Source of the DNA: Rickettsia endosymbiont of Gonocerus acuteangulatus
Lineage (GTDB): Bacteria; Pseudomonadota; Alphaproteobacteria; Rickettsiales; Rickettsiaceae
Length of the DNA stretch: 64,000 nt
Direction: 5' to 3'
Assembly (NCBI RefSeq): GCF_964026435.1
Contig: NZ_OZ032147.1
Coordinates: forward strand, 682,001-746,000
Shown: piece after piece, positions 16,724 through 25,851 of the stretch
Position numbering within the stretch: the first letter of the stretch is position 1
Layout of the letters: every line of letters starts with the position of its first letter
Position numbers and translations under genes: made by a program
Notes under the pieces: generated by a model
Database searches by the model: none
Told to the model about the DNA's origin: nothing
Seen by the model: the letters and a program-made list of their open reading frames with translations, nothing else

Positions 16724-17671
16724 TAGCTTAATGCGATAAGGTAATGACTTTTTTAAGAGCATAGTAAACAGCATCAAAAAAGTGCTCAAAATTAGAAATA
16801 GTTTTTCTTATTTCATTCTTGATTTTAAACCAGTAATGCTCAATAGGATTTAAGTCAGGAGAGTAAGTTGGTAAAAATAAAATACTGCAACCAACAGATT
16901 CAATTAACGTTTTCACTTTTGTACTTTTATGAAAATTAATATTATCCATTACTACTATCTGACCAGCCTTTAATTCCTTGATCAATATCTCTTGTACATA
17001 AGTTTCAAAAATGTCTTTATTACATGTCCCATCAAATATTATTGGGGCAATAATATCTTTGACACACAGCCCAGCAATCATACTAATCCGTGATTTATGT
17101 TGATAGACCTTTTCACCATAACATCTTTGACCGATAATGCTCCACCCGTGTTCTCTACAGCTATTATCTTCTATCCCAGACTCATCGATAAATACTAAAT
17201 CTTGTTTATCTATAGTTTTTAGTTTCAATATAAACTCATTCCTTAGACCAATATCCCTTTTGGGATGAAGAAAAGTTTTTTTTATAACTATAACCTAATT
17301 TATTAAGCAATCTTGATATCGTACTTGCAGATACTTTTTGACTCCAGTTATTAGCTAGCTCCATGGTGGTTTTATCAAAATTTAATTCTATAAATTTTTT
17401 AAATCCCTCTATGTCTCTTATTATTCTACGATGTCCTGTATGATAACCACTTTTTGCTTTGACATCCCCAGTTTGTTTCTTTAATTTTTTCCACTCTATT
17501 ATAGTCTTCCTACTAATAGAGTATATCTCTGAAGTCTCTTTTATTGTTTTACCATCTGTTAAACTTTTTATTACTCGTATTCTTAAATCGTATGAATATG
17601 CCTTTGCCATAAGTTTTTCATTTAGTATAATCCAACTCATACTATAGTCACTACCTTATCGCATTAAGCTA
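16724..17671 (-). mobile_element. IS630-family element, type 2 (complete, 948 bp)
   Basis: Inverted ends TAGCTTAATGCGATAAGGTA at both sides are bordered by TA (16722-16723 and 17672-17673). It holds one transposase gene in two frames. An empty-site reading (CTCAAGTTAGTTAAAATT) can be rebuilt by removing it, so this copy looks like a clean insertion. Confidence 0.88.
16728..17610 (-). CDS. IS630-family transposase, type 2, made by frameshifting
   Basis: Frame 1 (17610 to 17236) encodes the helix-turn-helix part, MAKAYSYDLRIRVIKSLTDG and IYSISRKTIIEWKKL, ending SYKKNFSSSQKG. Frame 2 (to 16728) encodes the DDE domain with VFIDESGIEDNSCREHGW, VVMDNINFHK and YSPDLNPIEHYW. The frames meet at an A8 run (about 17270-17277 on the plus strand as T8). 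Shifting there yields SYKKTFLHPKRDIGLRNEF, matching the continuous type 1 protein. The same A8 is kept in all three copies in this window, which favours programmed ribosomal or transcriptional slippage over decay. Frame 2 also has its own Met, so a shorter product is possible. Confidence 0.85.
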
Positions 17672-17805
17672 TAGTTAAAATTTTCATCTATGATGAGAAT
17701 GATTTTGTGTTAAATATAAAAGTCTTAAAAAGTAATGAAAATTATTTCTGGTCTTAATAAAATCAATTACTTTAAAAAGCTAATTAATGGGGAGTGATTA
17801 AGAAG

Positions 17806-17881
17806 TGGTGGCCATGGTCGGAATCGAACCAACGACACAAGGATTTTCAGTCCTTTGCTCTACCAACTGAGCTACATGGCC
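17806..17881 (-). tRNA. tRNA-Phe (GAA)
   Basis: Read on the minus strand it folds as a full cloverleaf. The acceptor stem is GGCCATG/CATGGCC, the D arm has GCTC...GAGC, the anticodon stem is AAGGA/TCCTT around the loop CTGAAAA (anticodon GAA), the T arm has GGTTCGATTCC, and the 3' CCA is encoded. All expected phenylalanine tRNA features are present. Its nearest likely promoter lies about 160 bp upstream, beyond a palindromic repeat. Confidence 0.97.
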
Positions 17882-17883
17882 AA

Positions 17884-18013
17884 ATATACTCTTCTGATTT
17901 GAAGAATTGGCTCTGCAAAACTTCGGGGAACTCACATGCTCACCTATTAAGTATAGGCTCCGCGTGTTCGCCCCTTGTTTTACATTCCAATTCTCCAAAT
18001 CATTTGAGTATGT
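17884..18013. repeat. Rickettsial palindromic element beside tRNA-Phe
   Basis: The outer arms TACTCTTCTGATTTGAAG and CCAAATCATTTGAGTATG, with AAGAATTGG and CCAATTCT inside, are complementary. It begins three bases upstream of the mature tRNA 5' end and would be transcribed as part of the tRNA leader. Confidence 0.7.
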
Positions 18014-18043
18014 ACTCGTTTTATCTAGAAAAGTAATCTAATC

Positions 18044-18072
18044 CTTATAATAGATTAATTGGCTTTTGTCTA
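18044..18072 (-). promoter_or_regulatory. Probable promoter for tRNA-Phe
   Basis: On the minus strand TAGACA (18067-18072) and TATAAG (18044-18049) are separated by 17 bp. It is the only good match upstream of the tRNA and is divergent from the dus promoter. Confidence 0.45.
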
Positions 18073-18090
18073 TTCTTAATTTACTAGTAT

Positions 18091-18119
18091 TAGACAAAAA
18101 TAAGAAATTATAGTATAAT
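18091..18119 (+). promoter_or_regulatory. Sigma-70-type promoter for dus
   Basis: TAGACA (18091-18096) and a perfect TATAAT (18114-18119) are spaced by 17 bp, leaving a leader of about 20 nt before the ATG at 18146. No clear Shine-Dalgarno sequence is visible in this leader. Confidence 0.65.
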
Positions 18120-18145
18120 GCGTAATTATTTATATAGCATTTTTT

Positions 18146-19126
18146 ATGATAAAAATTGGTAACATTGAATTTTCTTCAAACGTAATACTAGCTCCGATGT
18201 CCGGTGTAACGGATTTAGAATTTAGAAGATTAGTGAAAAGATTCGGAGCGGGGCTTGTGGTATCGGAAATGATTGCAAGCAGAGCAATGATTGTAGAATC
18301 TAGGCAATCACTGCAAAAATGTTCTATTATGCAAGACGATGCAACAAGTGCATGCGTGCAGCTTGCCGGTTGTGAGCCGAATGTAATAGCCGAAGCTGCT
18401 AAGATGAATGAGGATATGGGAGCAAAAATTATCGATCTGAATTTTGGCTGTCCAGCAAAAAAGGTTGTAAACGGCTATTCAGGTTCGGCTTTGATGAGAG
18501 ATGAGGGGCTTGCAGCTAAAATTTTTGAAGCAGCCATTAAAGCAGTAAAAATTCCAGTAACTGTTAAAATGCGTATGGGCTGGGATGATCAGACAAAAAA
18601 TGCTCCAACTCTAGCTAAAATTGCGGAAAGATCAGGGATTCAAATGGTGACAGTTCACGGCAGAACTAGGTGCCAATTTTATTCAGGTAATGCTGATTGG
18701 GAGTTTATCAAAAACGTTAAAGAAGCAGTAAAAATTCCGGTTATTGCTAATGGCGATATCACTAATTTCGCCAAAGCTAAAGAAGCATTAGAGAAATCCG
18801 GTGCAGACGGGGTTATGGTCGGTAGAGGGGCATATGGCAAACCTTGGCTTATTTCGCAAATTGACCACTATCTTAAAACAGGTGAGGAAAAACCGGCACC
18901 CTCTATAGAGGAGCAGCTAGAAATAGTGCTTGAGCATTATCAGGCTATCGTTGATTATTATGGTGAATCTGCAGGCGTACCTATCGCTCGTAAACATATG
19001 GATTGGTATAGTAGCGGGTTGCCTAATTCGGCAGAATTTAGGGGAGCTGTTAATTTAATGAATGATCCAATAGCGGTAAAAGATAAGATTGTGGAGTTTT
19101 ATACAAGCGTTATAAATAGAGAGTAA
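18146..19126 (+). CDS. dus: tRNA-dihydrouridine synthase
   Basis: A 326-residue flavoenzyme that reduces uridines in the tRNA D-loop. The N-terminal FMN-barrel start is [20 protein letters not shown]. The catalytic cysteine lies in [19 protein letters not shown] near residue 108, followed by [21 protein letters not shown] and the phosphate-binding VIANGDI and [16 protein letters not shown]. This is the DusB/NifR3 type, common in alphaproteobacteria. The C-terminal helical domain is full length. A good promoter precedes it, and the following deacetylase gene begins at its stop codon, so the two are probably co-transcribed. Confidence 0.93.
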   Translation: MIKIGNIEFSSNVILAPMSGVTDLEFRRLVKRFGAGLVVSEMIASRAMIVESRQSLQKCSIMQDDATSACVQLAGCEPNVIAEAAKMNEDMGAKIIDLNFGCPAKKVVNGYSGSALMRDEGLAAKIFEAAIKAVKIPVTVKMRMGWDDQTKNAPTLAKIAERSGIQMVTVHGRTRCQFYSGNADWEFIKNVKEAVKIPVIANGDITNFAKAKEALEKSGADGVMVGRGAYGKPWLISQIDHYLKTGEEKPAPSIEEQLEIVLEHYQAIVDYYGESAGVPIARKHMDWYSSGLPNSAEFRGAVNLMNDPIAVKDKIVEFYTSVINRE

Positions 19127-20076
19127 TAAGAAAAGTTTTAAGTTTTGTTTTTATAATATTGTTTTTTAATGCGAGTTATGCAAATGAAAAAATAGTTGAC
19201 TATAAATCAGTCTTTTTGCCTATAATCACTAGCGATAAAGAAACAAAAATTACTATACGTTCGTACTTAAATAATTCTAAAAAATATTTTGTTTTAGTCG
19301 ATCCAAATTCCTTTAAAACTACTCTAATTTCGCAAGACCAAGTGGAGTTACCTAAGAATGAAGCAGAAAAGCAAAATCTTCTCAAAAAACTAGATAATAC
19401 CCCTTATATCAAAGCTTTAAATAAATATACAAAGCCACCTTATATACAACAAAATTATGGTGCTACTCATTCAATGTATGAGGTAAAAGGACAATTTCTT
19501 ACAATTGATATGTGTCCTTCTTCTAAAAGCTTTGAGGAGGAATTTTTTAACAAACTTGTTGAGCTATCTGTTAAGCTAAATAAACCTATTCCAATTGCTA
19601 TATGTGTTTCGGGTTTATGGATCAATAAACATGAGAAAGAATTTTTATGGTTAGTACAGCAGCAACAAAAAGGTCATTTACAAATTACTTGGGTTTACCA
19701 TTCATTTAGCCACCCTTATTTCAAGGATAAACCTCTTGAAAATAATTTTCTTCTCTCTAATAAAGAAAATTTTGAAAGCGAAGTGCTTGAAGCAGGGAAA
19801 GTACTAGTTAGCCATAATATTGCTTCCATCCCCTTTCTTCCGTTTTCCTGGTTTAGTTTCAGATCAAACATTACATTAATAGAAAAACTGAAAGATTTCG
19901 GATTTATTCCGCTCGGAAGCGATGCTTGGCTTGCAAAAGGTGAAAAAGTTCAAGATGGTTCTTTTATCTTAGTGCATGGTAACAGCAACGAAAAAGCCGG
20001 AATAAAATTAATTATGCCAATGTTACCAGGTCTCAAACTATTACCTCTTGAAAAGGCATTTCTCTTAGCGAATTAA
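19126..20076 (+). CDS. Exported polysaccharide-deacetylase-like protein
   Basis: The clear frame from the TTG at 19159 gives 305 residues. Reading the frame back to 19126 adds [18 protein letters not shown], a typical signal peptide, but the codon at its head is ATA, overlapping the dus stop as TAATA where TAATG would be expected. The body has a NodB-like fold: [15 protein letters not shown] near the catalytic aspartate, and [12 protein letters not shown] with the HxxxH metal site. [12 protein letters not shown] and [12 protein letters not shown] follow. It probably acts on a periplasmic or surface glycan; the substrate is unknown. The start codon may be a mutated one or a rare non-ATG start. 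Confidence 0.7.
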   Translation: MRKVLSFVFIILFFNASYANEKIVDYKSVFLPIITSDKETKITIRSYLNNSKKYFVLVDPNSFKTTLISQDQVELPKNEAEKQNLLKKLDNTPYIKALNKYTKPPYIQQNYGATHSMYEVKGQFLTIDMCPSSKSFEEEFFNKLVELSVKLNKPIPIAICVSGLWINKHEKEFLWLVQQQQKGHLQITWVYHSFSHPYFKDKPLENNFLLSNKENFESEVLEAGKVLVSHNIASIPFLPFSWFSFRSNITLIEKLKDFGFIPLGSDAWLAKGEKVQDGSFILVHGNSNEKAGIKLIMPMLPGLKLLPLEKAFLLAN

Positions 20077-20186
20077 AAAAAGACTAGATTTATTGCGTGG
20101 ATCAGTTTCCCCTGTCATTCTGCTAAAAGCTTGTAGGATGACACGAGGTAGTAGAATCAAATTCCGCAAGCAATGTGCCTATAAGG

Positions 20187-21252
20187 TGAAAATACTATAA
20201 GTAAGTAGAACAGAACCTATTTAAAATAATAAGATTTTAAATAGGTAATGATGAACAGAAAATATAGACACTTATCTCGAGAAGAGAGATATGAGATAAA
20301 AAGAATGTATGACCTAGGAGTCAGTATTAATAAGATAGCACAACATCTTACGAGGTCTAAAAGCACTATTAGTATAGAGCTAAAAAGAAATAAGGTAAAA
20401 GATAAGTATATGCCTTGTGTTGCTCAGGAAAAATATGAAAATAGGATGTATCAGCAAGAGTTATTAAAAATAGAAAAGAACCCTATGTTGTTAGATTATA
20501 TTAAAAATGCTATGATTCGCAAGAAATGGTCGCCGGATGCTATAGCCGGAAAGTTAAAACTAGACAAAAATACAGCTTTGTGTATCAGTACAGAAAGTAT
20601 ATATAGATTTGTTTACACTTCTGTAGTAGCAGCTAAATTAAAGTTATATAGCTATTTACCTTCTAAAAGATATAAAAGGCAAGAAAGAGGGAAGAGGCGT
20701 CAAAGGATCATTATACCACAAAGGATCTCAATACATCAGCGTGATGCAATAGCTACGAAAAAGGTAGAAGTAGGGAATTTTGAGGCAGATCTTACATTTC
20801 ATAAAGGTAATCAAAGTATGAATATTGGTGCACTGGTGGATAAAAAGAGTCAAAAGATTATTTTAGTGCTGAATAACTCCAAGAGAGCTACAACAGTTAC
20901 CAATGGTTTTTTAAGAAAGATAAAAACTCTTCCAAATAGTGTGAGAAAGACTATTACTATGGATAATGGCAAAGAGTTTGTGGGGCATGTTGCCTATAGA
21001 CTATCTGGGTTTCAAACTTTCTTTTGTGATCCATACCGCCCTAGACAAAAAGCATTAGTGGAAAAAATGAATTCTATGATTCATAGAATTTTACCTAAAA
21101 ATACAGATATTACTACCGTTACACAAAGAGCTCTTGACAATGTTGCTGAGATTTTAAATAACATGCCAAGAAAGATTTTTGGTTATAAAACCCCCAATGA
21201 AATTTGGGCAGAAAATTTATAGGTTTTGTTCTACTTAGTCCTTGCATTTTCA
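20187..21252 (+). mobile_element. IS30-family element, copy 2 (complete, 1066 bp)
   Basis: The termini are TGAAAAT...ATTTTCA. It is flanked by the 3-bp direct repeat AGG (20184-20186 and 21253-21255). Same length as copy 1, opposite orientation. Confidence 0.9.
20248..21222 (+). CDS. IS30-family transposase, copy 2
   Basis: 324 residues, differing from copy 1 at only a few positions (SIELKR for SMELKR, VVAAKL for AVAAKL, VEVGNFEAD for VEVGHFEAD, RQERGK for RQKRGK). The N-terminal helix-turn-helix and the three acidic residues are intact. The ATG follows the left inverted repeat by about 40 bp. Neighbours are the deacetylase gene upstream and sodB downstream; the insertion lies between them and breaks neither. 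The truncated copies at 15.4 and 44.2 kb share its RQERGK and VEVGNFEAD variants, so they derive from this sub-lineage. Confidence 0.93.
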   Translation: MMNRKYRHLSREERYEIKRMYDLGVSINKIAQHLTRSKSTISIELKRNKVKDKYMPCVAQEKYENRMYQQELLKIEKNPMLLDYIKNAMIRKKWSPDAIAGKLKLDKNTALCISTESIYRFVYTSVVAAKLKLYSYLPSKRYKRQERGKRRQRIIIPQRISIHQRDAIATKKVEVGNFEADLTFHKGNQSMNIGALVDKKSQKIILVLNNSKRATTVTNGFLRKIKTLPNSVRKTITMDNGKEFVGHVAYRLSGFQTFFCDPYRPRQKALVEKMNSMIHRILPKNTDITTVTQRALDNVAEILNNMPRKIFGYKTPNEIWAENL

Positions 21253-21415
21253 AGGCATTACTATTTCTATATTATTTTCCTTATTATTTTTTATTTATTA
21301 GTTTTAATAAATACAGTATGCTTACTTATGATATAAGTTTTTTGGTTATTCGTACAAAAAGCTATTCTTTATATATTTTTTCTAGAGACTAATAATAAAA
21401 CAGGAGAAAAATAAC

Positions 21416-22045
21416 ATGACTTATTGTGATAAATCTAATCAAACTTCCTATCCTTTTGTGCTACCTAATTTGCCTTATAACAAAGAAAGTTTTAAACCAC
21501 ATTTTACTGCTGAAACTTTTGAGTACCATCATGGTAAACACCATAATTCTTACGTGCAGAATTTAAATAATTTGCTAAAAGATAAAGAAGAACTACAAAA
21601 AAAGAATTTAGAAGAAATTATAGAATGGTCATCACAAAATCAAAATATTGCAATTTTTAATAATGCTGCACAAGTTTGGAATCATACATTTTTTTGGCAT
21701 TCAATAAAGCCAAATGGTGGAGGAAAGCCAAGTGGTAAAATATTAAAGCAAATTAATGAGGATTTTGGTAGTTTTGAAGGGTTTTGTGAACAGTTTAAAG
21801 CAGAAGCAACGGGGCAGTTCGGGAGTGGCTGGGCTTGGCTTGTATATCATAATAATAGATTACAAATTGTAAAAACTGCAAATGCTGGTACACCTATAGC
21901 AAATGGTATGCAACCGCTTCTTGCATGTGATGTTTGGGAGCATGCTTATTATATTGATTATCGTAACAAACGTCCTGATTACGTTGACATTTTTATTAAG
22001 CATATGATCAATTGGGAATTTGTAGAAAATAATTTAACTAAATAA
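21416..22045 (+). CDS. sodB: Superoxide dismutase (Fe/Mn)
   Basis: A 209-residue cytoplasmic enzyme converting superoxide to oxygen and peroxide. Metal ligands are visible: histidines in [12 protein letters not shown] and WNHTFFWHS, then aspartate and histidine in [12 protein letters not shown]. The [10 protein letters not shown] block is present. The motif set fits the iron type ([10 protein letters not shown] with [12 protein letters not shown]), but metal choice cannot be settled by reading. A good ribosome site, AGGAG, lies 11 bases before the ATG. The IS30 insertion ends about 160 bp upstream, so the native promoter may be partly displaced. The patatin gene follows after 9 bp, suggesting one transcript. 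Confidence 0.95.
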   Translation: MTYCDKSNQTSYPFVLPNLPYNKESFKPHFTAETFEYHHGKHHNSYVQNLNNLLKDKEELQKKNLEEIIEWSSQNQNIAIFNNAAQVWNHTFFWHSIKPNGGGKPSGKILKQINEDFGSFEGFCEQFKAEATGQFGSGWAWLVYHNNRLQIVKTANAGTPIANGMQPLLACDVWEHAYYIDYRNKRPDYVDIFIKHMINWEFVENNLTK

Positions 22046-22054
22046 ATGTAAATT

Positions 22055-23818
22055 ATGGCAGAAATAGAAAACTTTAAAAAAAATCGAAATTTTATTAAAC
22101 CTATTGTTGATTTAAAAAAACCTCAAGAAGAGCAAGTCAAATATATAGATGATCTAAAAGAAGTTCAAGAAACTCCAATTAGAAATATAGAAGATTCTGA
22201 AGAAGCTCTTATAGAATATGTAGCTTTTAGCGGTGGTGGGGCTAAAGGGGCTATATATTCAGGTGCTTATGCTGCACTAAAAAAAGCCCATCTTTTAGAT
22301 AAGGTAAAAGCTGTTGCAGGCTCATCAGCCGGTGCTATAACTGCAGCAATAGTGGCATTTGGTACACCAGCTGAGCGATTTGAAGAAATATCTAAAACTA
22401 CTAATTTACAAGATTTACTAGGACAAAAAGGGTTTTCTGCTGGTGTTTTACAGTTAAATAAAGATGGTAAACCTTTATATAATTTGCTTGATAAAACTAT
22501 AAAAGATAATGTAGGTGATTTTTTACAAAGACCAGATATTGTAAATGTCAAAGATGATAAAGATTTAGATAGGTTAAGAGAAAGACATAAAAGCGGTGGT
22601 AAAATATATTTTAGGGATTTAGTATTACTTCGAAAATATGATCCTACTAACTATAAAGATTTAGTGGTTACGGCTGTTGAGAAAGATGCAGGCACACTAA
22701 CTATTTTTAGTAGCCTTGATACACCTGATGTTGAAGTTGCTTTAGCCTGTCGTGCTTCTGCTTCTATCCCACTTGTTTTTGAGCCGGTAGAAATTAATGG
22801 CAAAAAATATGTTGACGGTGGTTATTTAGATAATGTCCCGACAAAATATTTTAAAGATAATGAACCAGAATTTGATGTAAAAGAAATAACGAATGATACA
22901 GATGAGATTATATTAGCTAAAAAGCAAAAGAGAACTCTTTCTATGGCTTTTGGTGTTGGCATGGAAGCGGATGCAAATATTGCGATATATAGTGCTAGAG
23001 AATTTAAAAGTCCAAGTGAAATTATAAAATTTTTAGCTAACGTATTATTTAAAATGATTGCAAAAATAGGTGGAAAATTTAAATATACCGATACTCTAAA
23101 AGAAACAAATGAGCAGCTACGTGAGAATGCTTTAAATACTGTTGTTTTAGATACTCAAGGAATCGATACTCTTGATTTTAAAGATGCCCAAAAATATGCT
23201 AACTATCTACATATTAAAGGATATTGCCAAACTATGGAATATGCTAATAATCATGGGCTTGCTAAAGAAAAAGATAAAACGCTTGAACATCAGAAATTTC
23301 TATTAAATGTTTATGAAGTTTATGACAACAAGAATTTAAATAAAACCTTTGGAATCAAATTATTAGAAATGTTTATTCCGTCAAAGGAAAATAATGATTC
23401 TAAATGGCAACAAGGAGTTGTTGAAAACCATGATGATAAAGCAAAAATACTATTATCATTTTGTAATGTTAATGCTTTAACTAAAGAAAATTTACAGCCA
23501 CTTCTTACAGAATATGTAATAACAGCTGCAACTAGCCGTAATGGTACATTAAAAGACAATACAAATTCAGTAAAGGCTTTATTCCATGTATTGAATGATC
23601 CAAGTACTTCTAATGAAGTAAAAGAAAGTTTTATAGAGGTGTTTGCTATAGATAAAAGCAAAGATACAAGATTTAATAAAACTAAAACTTATGATGAAAA
23701 TATTGCTAAGTTCAAATTTACTAAAGATGATTTAGAATCATTTATAACTAAAAATAAAAGTGCTGCAATAAAGGTTCAAAATAAATATGCTCCACCTAAG
23801 CATAGGGAGCATGGGTAA
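22055..23818 (+). CDS. Patatin-like phospholipase A2
   Basis: A 587-residue protein with a complete patatin catalytic domain. The oxyanion loop GGGAKGAIYSG is near residue 60, the nucleophile elbow AGSSAGAITAA with the catalytic serine near 90, and the catalytic aspartate in DGGYLDNVP near 253. A long C-terminal region follows that I do not recognise. Rickettsial patatin phospholipases (Pat1/Pat2) are known to be exported into the host cell and to help in entry and phagosome escape. No signal peptide is visible, consistent with a non-Sec route. The length suits the longer patatin type, but I cannot say which paralogue this is. It is closely coupled to sodB. Confidence 0.88.
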   Translation: MAEIENFKKNRNFIKPIVDLKKPQEEQVKYIDDLKEVQETPIRNIEDSEEALIEYVAFSGGGAKGAIYSGAYAALKKAHLLDKVKAVAGSSAGAITAAIVAFGTPAERFEEISKTTNLQDLLGQKGFSAGVLQLNKDGKPLYNLLDKTIKDNVGDFLQRPDIVNVKDDKDLDRLRERHKSGGKIYFRDLVLLRKYDPTNYKDLVVTAVEKDAGTLTIFSSLDTPDVEVALACRASASIPLVFEPVEINGKKYVDGGYLDNVPTKYFKDNEPEFDVKEITNDTDEIILAKKQKRTLSMAFGVGMEADANIAIYSAREFKSPSEIIKFLANVLFKMIAKIGGKFKYTDTLKETNEQLRENALNTVVLDTQGIDTLDFKDAQKYANYLHIKGYCQTMEYANNHGLAKEKDKTLEHQKFLLNVYEVYDNKNLNKTFGIKLLEMFIPSKENNDSKWQQGVVENHDDKAKILLSFCNVNALTKENLQPLLTEYVITAATSRNGTLKDNTNSVKALFHVLNDPSTSNEVKESFIEVFAIDKSKDTRFNKTKTYDENIAKFKFTKDDLESFITKNKSAAIKVQNKYAPPKHREHG

Positions 23819-23868
23819 ACGTATTACTATTTATCTTTTTCTAAGATATTAATAGGGTCATCAAACTT

Positions 23869-24978
23869 CAAAACTTACGCTATGTTTGGTTCTAAATATC
23901 GTAAAGATGGAGAACGCAGCTGTTGTTGCATATAGTCATCTAAAAGCCCTAACTTTATTTGGTAAACCGTTTTACCGATTGTATTTGCAGTCCTTTTGAG
24001 AAATGCCCAAACTAAAAATGCCCAACTAATATGATTACGTTGAATACGCTGTTTCCTGCATTGACAACGTTCTATCCCAGTAAGTTGCTTAATTTCTCTG
24101 TGCATGCTCTCAATTACCCATCGAAAGCCACACTCATCTTGTGCAGCTTTAGAAGATTTGTGAGTTTTGTTATTGGTAACAACATACTCAACTCTGTTGG
24201 TAGAAACAGTAAATTTAAACAAATTAACATGCTTATTTTTAGCAAAGCCTTTTATATGAATCTCTACTCCATGCCTGATCTCTTCATCTGAAAATGTCAA
24301 CTCTTTTACAGCTTTATAAGGTTTAGAATCGTGTGTTTTACTAACGTTTCTATTGGCTTTAATAGGGGCATAATAATATTTCCCCAGAGAGTCAATATGT
24401 TGCATAATTTTGTGTGTAGAATACCATGTGTCAAAAAGTACTGTTTGAAAAGGAATCTTCTTGCTATAAACAGCATTATTTAACATGTTTAATAGGTGTT
24501 CTAGTTTTGTTGCTCCATCATGATCAGGTGCAAAAATTCGATAATCTATTACCCAAAACTTATTAATATCAGGGTTATAATATACCAGACTCACTACTCC
24601 TATACCTTTAGTAACTCTACCTGTAGCTCCACTGTACTGCGATCTTGCAATTTCTATTTGCTTCGTATTCCTTTTATTTAAAACCGTATCATCAAATATT
24701 GTATATCCATTAGATGAAAAAATAACATCATTCTTGATGTGTTCCCATAACAAAGAAGGTGTATATTTTTTATTCCTTAAAAATCTATTAATAACATCAT
24801 GACTACATTTCTTTGCATGTTCAGCGTAGTAGGTTAAACTATAATTCTTTTGGCTAACTATTAAAAATTGACAATAATCTGTCCTATTAATTGGTATTGC
24901 TTGCAACTTTATCCTCTTTGACATGTTTAATTATTTTTACAATAATTTATCACTTTTTTACTCATAGCGTAAGTTTTG
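23869..24978 (-). mobile_element. IS4-like element, copy D (complete, 1110 bp)
   Basis: Perfect 16-bp inverted repeats at 23869-23884 and 24963-24978. The left flank is the patatin downstream region and the right flank an IS21-type end; the adjacent four bases (ACTT and TCAG) do not match. Confidence 0.92.
23875..24924 (-). CDS. IS4-superfamily DDE transposase, copy D
   Basis: A full-length 349-residue protein differing from copy A at a few places: NKKYTP for NEKYTP, QHIDSLG for QHVDSLG, KTHKSS for KTQKSS, ISWAFL for ISCAFL. All proposed catalytic residues (FDDT, FDTWYS, WVIESMHREIK) are kept, so it is probably active. The mix of variants found singly in other copies suggests gene conversion between copies. 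Confidence 0.9.
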   Translation of the reverse strand: MSKRIKLQAIPINRTDYCQFLIVSQKNYSLTYYAEHAKKCSHDVINRFLRNKKYTPSLLWEHIKNDVIFSSNGYTIFDDTVLNKRNTKQIEIARSQYSGATGRVTKGIGVVSLVYYNPDINKFWVIDYRIFAPDHDGATKLEHLLNMLNNAVYSKKIPFQTVLFDTWYSTHKIMQHIDSLGKYYYAPIKANRNVSKTHDSKPYKAVKELTFSDEEIRHGVEIHIKGFAKNKHVNLFKFTVSTNRVEYVVTNNKTHKSSKAAQDECGFRWVIESMHREIKQLTGIERCQCRKQRIQRNHISWAFLVWAFLKRTANTIGKTVYQIKLGLLDDYMQQQLRSPSLRYLEPNIA

Positions 24979-24992
24979 TCAGATAATTTTTT

Positions 24993-25061
24993 TATGATAC
25001 TGTATCAATTTTCAGCCGTTGCATATTAAAAATCTGTATCATTTTTCGACCGCTGTTGACA
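24993..25061 (+). repeat. Terminal repeats of an IS21-type element (end B)
   Basis: Two units near CTGTATCAATTTT-n-CCGTTGC and CTGTATCATTTTT-n-CCGCTG end in TTGACA, so the element read from this end starts TGTCAACAG. It is related to end A at 2231-2303. Its interior was removed by the IS4-like copy D. Confidence 0.55.
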
Positions 25062-25134
25062 AAATGAGAGACAAATAGCAACTTTAAGTGTGCAATTAGA
25101 AGCAGTATATGGCATTAATGGGTATTATGTGTAG
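25062..25134 (+). pseudogene. 3' end of an interrupted gene, possibly traA
   Basis: Directly after the IS21-type end an open frame continues as NERQIATLSVQLEAVYGING with YYV and a stop, without a start codon. It ends 15 bp before the DnaA-N gene. It is the tail of a gene cut by the IS. Because traA is also cut by the same IS type, this may be a traA C-terminus; no motif proves it. Confidence 0.35.
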
Positions 25135-25149
25135 GAAGTAGGAGAAGAA

Positions 25150-25485
25150 ATGCTACCACAAAAAACAAAAACATTTGATATTGATCCTAATGGCAAATCT
25201 ATTGGAGACCTAGGATCAACTAGGGAATCAGAAGCAAAAGCAGAAGAGACAGCATGGCATCAAATTAGAAAAGGTGTGAGGGAGGAGCTGGGTGATCATA
25301 TTGACCAAGCTTGGTTTGCAAAAGCAGAAGTTGCCGAGTGTAAGGAAACCAAAACCTTGACATTAACAATGCCAACAAGATTTATGGCTGATTGGATTAG
25401 GAATAACTATTATCATGTGATAAGACGAGTGGCTGGTAGTGTTGGGATGAATAGTGTGGAGTATACACTAAATGTTAAAAACTAA
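25150..25485 (+). CDS. Stand-alone DnaA N-terminal-domain protein
   Basis: A 111-residue protein whose C-terminal 75 residues resemble domain I of DnaA: WHQIRKGVREELGDHIDQAW followed by F, then LTLTMPTRFMADWIRNNY and the helix HVIRRVAGSVG. No ATPase or DNA-binding domain follows. Domain I mediates DnaA self-association and DnaB loading. Such short DnaA-like proteins occur in rickettsial RAGE and plasmid regions, which fits the gene-tail and IS context here. A good ribosome site, TAGGAGAAGAA, precedes the ATG. It might modulate replication of the mobile element; that role is inference. Confidence 0.65.
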   Translation: MLPQKTKTFDIDPNGKSIGDLGSTRESEAKAEETAWHQIRKGVREELGDHIDQAWFAKAEVAECKETKTLTLTMPTRFMADWIRNNYYHVIRRVAGSVGMNSVEYTLNVKN

Positions 25486-25528
25486 TTTTGCTATATCAAA
25501 ATATAACACGTTAATAATAATTATACTG

Positions 25529-25602
25529 CATAAAAAATAATTATTCAATCATATATATTAATTCATAAAATCATCATTCATTTTTCATAAAAAATAATTA
25601 TT
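25529..25602 (+). repeat. Direct repeat pair downstream of the DnaA-N gene
   Basis: The 17-bp sequence CATAAAAAATAATTATT occurs at 25529-25545 and 25586-25602, in very AT-rich DNA. The region 25486-25851 shows no convincing gene. Function unknown; an origin-like or regulatory role is only a possibility given the neighbour. Confidence 0.5.
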
Positions 25603-25851
25603 ACCTCATAAGTATGAATTATTCTTGACTTAAGTTTTAAGCTTATATAATTATTAGTTATATGAGATGTAGTAATAGAGAACAAAGAAGGAGATTATTA
25701 CAGAAAAGAAAAAACCGATAGATGCTCATCCTAGCCAAAGTTTGAGCATATACCGGTCAATGAAACAACCCATAAATCAATATGAGGTCATATATGAATA
25801 TATCACACTATCCTTGTGATGGCAATAATGGTAGAGTATTAGCTGATCATT

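Noticed and set aside
17794-18036. Plus-strand 80-residue frame over tRNA-Phe
   Set aside because: It overlaps the tRNA and the palindromic repeat and has no independent support.
25486-25851. Possible small gene after AAGGAGATTATTACAG near 25688
   Set aside because: A good ribosome site is present, but no ATG, GTG or TTG is suitably placed and the frame is short.
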